From Chamaea fasciata (lineage: Eukaryota; Chordata; Aves; Passeriformes; Sylviidae), in contig JARCOQ010000008.1 in assembly GCA_029207755.1 (NCBI GenBank), forward strand, positions 28,447,021 to 28,511,020: a DNA stretch of 64,000 bases. The letters are read 5' to 3'. Position 1 is the stretch's first letter, and the number at the start of each line of letters is the position of its first letter. The translations under genes were made by a program, and so were the position numbers. The notes under the pieces were generated by a model that saw only the letters and a list, made by a program, of their open reading frames with translations, was not told the DNA's origin and searched no databases. Below are positions 61,701-64,000 of the stretch, one piece after another.

Positions 61701-64000
61701 CTCTGTCATAACCGGTCTGTGTGGTTAATGTCCATTCACATTAAAGCCTTTTTCTTTTACTGTAAGAGTGACCATGCAGGAAGTGTTATCCCAACCTGAA
61801 AAACATCCTTTTTTAAGTAAGCTCTCAGTTCCTGACTTAAACCCATTCAGTTTGGTGTGTTGCATTAATTCAGAAACACAGAGCAATTAACTAAATCCAC
61901 AGTAACGGCTGTGTGTATGAGCCTGAGGTCATGTCTGTTTCATCCTAAACTTAAGTATTCCATGGGTTTTTTCCTAGAGTTGCTCATTAGCCAAATCTTC
62001 AACATTGCTGCTTTTCAGATCAAAATGAGCAGTAAGCGAATTCAGATGTAATGTATTTTTTACTCTGTTTTCCTGCACCCAGTAATTCATTTAAAGCATC
62101 CTCTAGCATCCATCCTCTCCGGGCCCATGGTGCACCTAAAGGTCATAAATGGGTATACAAAAGGCTGCAGCATCTGTGTGCCCATGGGTGACATGTTGAA
62201 AACCTGCATTTTGGGGTTCTTAGATTCGTGTGAACTCAAAGACAGAGCAGTAGTCATCTTGTGTCCCACGTTAGGACAGTGTTCCCCCGTGCTGTGTTGT
62301 GGGATGAGAGAAGCTGCTGCTTTGCAAAAAAAACTTGAGCGTTCGATGTTTTTAGAAGTTCCTGCAAAGCCTTTGGTAGCTCTTGTGAATGTGTTTACCT
62401 TATTTCTGTGCAGGTATGTGGGCTGCCAAGTGCCTCTTGCTAATTTATATTTCCATGGAAAGTATTGTTCATTATAACTTCTTGACTTTCTGCAGGGGCT
62501 GGAGCTTATAATTTTTTCCCTTAATTGTTGTAGCTTGACGATATGATGATACGTGTTACCTCTTTGTCTTGGTTTTCCTTCTGCTTTTTGGCTTGCTCTT
62601 GCTTGCAGTAAGAATTAATCTCATGGGTTTTAATTTTCAGAAAATACTTCTTTTTAATTTTATTCCTCTAGATCCCTGGCCTCTCTAATTGACTAATGGG
62701 CACAGGGAGTCGTTTGTATTGGGTGACAAGTGGTGCTGGGTCTCCACAACACATGGATTATTCTGTTTGCATTCCTGGCACGTTCCAGGGGAGCGTTTGG
62801 AGCAGAAGGCTGCAATCATCTGCAAGGTGATTGCAATACCCCCTTGAAGTGGGGATTTTTGCTGCATTCTAGGGGGTAAAATCAGGCCCTAAATTCACAT
62901 GAGACTCTGTCCTGTTCATCTGCTAATCCTTATCTTTAATTCTTTCCAGGAGTTTATTTTCTGGTTTTGGCTTTCACGCTCCCCCATCCCTTAAAAGGTT
63001 CAAGCTTTTCATGTGCCGCACTGTTTAACTGGTTCATTTCTTCTGTGCTGTGGAAACCTGTTGCTATTGTTACTTGTTCTAGAAGGTAATTTCCATCAGG
63101 AACCCAGAATGGGTGCAAAGCGTTGCTTTGTTTTTCAAGGCAAATCTTGTGTTTAAGCTTCCTGTGCTCATTACTTCTGCATCCGTTTCTCCTGGGTCGT
63201 GTTCCTATTTTGGTGCCTGCAGATCCTTAAACCCCACTCAGGCACAGAGTATCTTAAGTGCCTTTCTGCACTGATGGCTGAGAATGGGTTTTCTGATCAA
63301 GTAGGTGTAAGCCATTACCATCCAGCTCTTTGGAGAAGTGCAAGCCAGCATGATGGTTTGAGATGTGATTTTTTTAGCTAGGATTTTTTTTTCGTTTCTG
63401 ATTTCAGATTGGTCTTGAGAGAGTGAAACGGGAAGGTGTGGGATCATTATAGAATATGAGGAGCCTTACAAATCTCACATACTGTTAGCAGCATTTATGA
63501 CAGCTACTGGCCCAGGATGGGAGGGAGAAATGAGGATGACGGGGAGGCAGGCAATGCCTGCAGTCTGAGAAGAGGAGAGTTTTGCTAGAATCAATCTGGT
63601 TTTGTTTGGTCCGCAAAGTACACAAACTGCTGTATTGTAAAAGGATCACACAGTCTTTGTTGGAGGATGGAATCGATGACTACAAGGAGCGTAGGTCAAA
63701 ATCCCATATTGTCCCCAACAATGGCTAATGAATTCCCTTTTTTTATTTCAAAACCTTGTAGGAGCACATCTAACTATAACTGACTGTTAATGACTTCCTC
63801 TTTCAAATTAGCTTTGCAAGTGCAAATGTGTTTCATACTTTTAGGAGGCTTGAGGAAATTTTTGCTGCTAACACCTCTTTTGCTGCTTTTTTGGGGTCAC
63901 AAGCTCAATTAGTTGTTTGGCAGGATCTCAACTCCATGCTTTCCCAGGATGTTCATCAGTCTGTTGTCTGGAGTGTGTATTCTACGGAAGGTAGCCAGAG
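55762..64000 (+). other. PDIA5: PDIA5 intron 3, 5' part (continues beyond the window)
   Basis: The intron opens with GTACGT. I looked for the next exon, expected to encode a DAESRKLCKKM-like sequence, through to 64000 and did not see it, so the intron is at least 8.2 kb. The sequence is T- and G-rich on the plus strand. One MIR-like relic was recognised. The 250-codon open frame at 58182-58934 has no domain and no splice support and is treated as chance. Confidence 0.8.
57630..57770 (+). repeat. MIR-like ancient SINE, 5' half
   Basis: The segment 'gtgaggcagcatggtgaaag' followed by 'tgttgggagacctgggaata' and 'gattcacagg' matches the MIR 5' half, in which 'cagcatggtgcagtggt..' is followed by 'gggagtcaggagacctgggt' and 'tctagtccc'. 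The downstream part is decayed. Confidence 0.5.

Noticed and set aside
55762..64000. PDIA5 exon 4
   Set aside because: No segment resembling DAESRKLCKKM after an acceptor was found. The AG sites followed by open frames near 58658, 62018 and 63408 do not translate to PDIA5.

Overview
The window is vertebrate nuclear DNA, almost certainly from a bird. Three things point there: CR1 LINE relics, including a fairly young one ending in a short ATTCAATG-type tail; a scatter of very old MIR-like and L2 relics; and three recognisable exons of the ER protein PDIA5 (protein disulfide isomerase A5) with canonical splice sites. The DNA is mostly non-coding. Nearly all long open frames are chance products of GC-rich or tandemly repeated sequence.

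Layout. 1-12.5 kb: repeat-poor non-coding DNA with decayed MIR-like SINEs. 12.6-14.4 kb: a CpG island with a polypurine tract. In mammals SEMA5B lies next to PDIA5 and is transcribed away from it, so this island is a candidate for the SEMA5B promoter and first non-coding exon on the minus strand. That is inference; no SEMA5B coding exon was recognised. 16.2-17.1 kb: a CpG-dense minisatellite of 42 units (33 of 21 bp and 9 of 25 bp) with a recurring higher-order block. 17.5-40.7 kb: intergenic DNA with two CR1 copies, an old antisense CR1/L3-like fragment, an old palindromic repeat, a GC-rich block of unknown origin (25.9-27.1 kb), an L2 reverse-transcriptase relic interrupted by a pure 217-bp GGAA microsatellite, and a CATC microsatellite.

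40.7-64 kb: the 5' part of PDIA5 on the plus strand. A second CpG island holds the promoter, with a ZNF143-type motif and a UPRE-like motif. Exon 1 (41052-41135) encodes most of the signal peptide. Intron 1 is 11.4 kb. Exon 2 (52571-52697) is followed by a 3.0-kb intron 2 and exon 3 (55674-55761). Intron 3 runs past the right edge. About 100 of the roughly 520 residues are encoded here, covering the signal peptide and the start of the N-terminal non-catalytic thioredoxin-fold domain. None of the CXXC active sites is in the window.

I found no CRISPR array, operon, tRNA or rRNA, and nothing that qualifies as a new molecular system. The most unusual sequence features are the structured minisatellite, the pure GGAA array inside an L2 relic, the in-frame upstream start codons of PDIA5, and the combination of regulatory motifs at its promoter.
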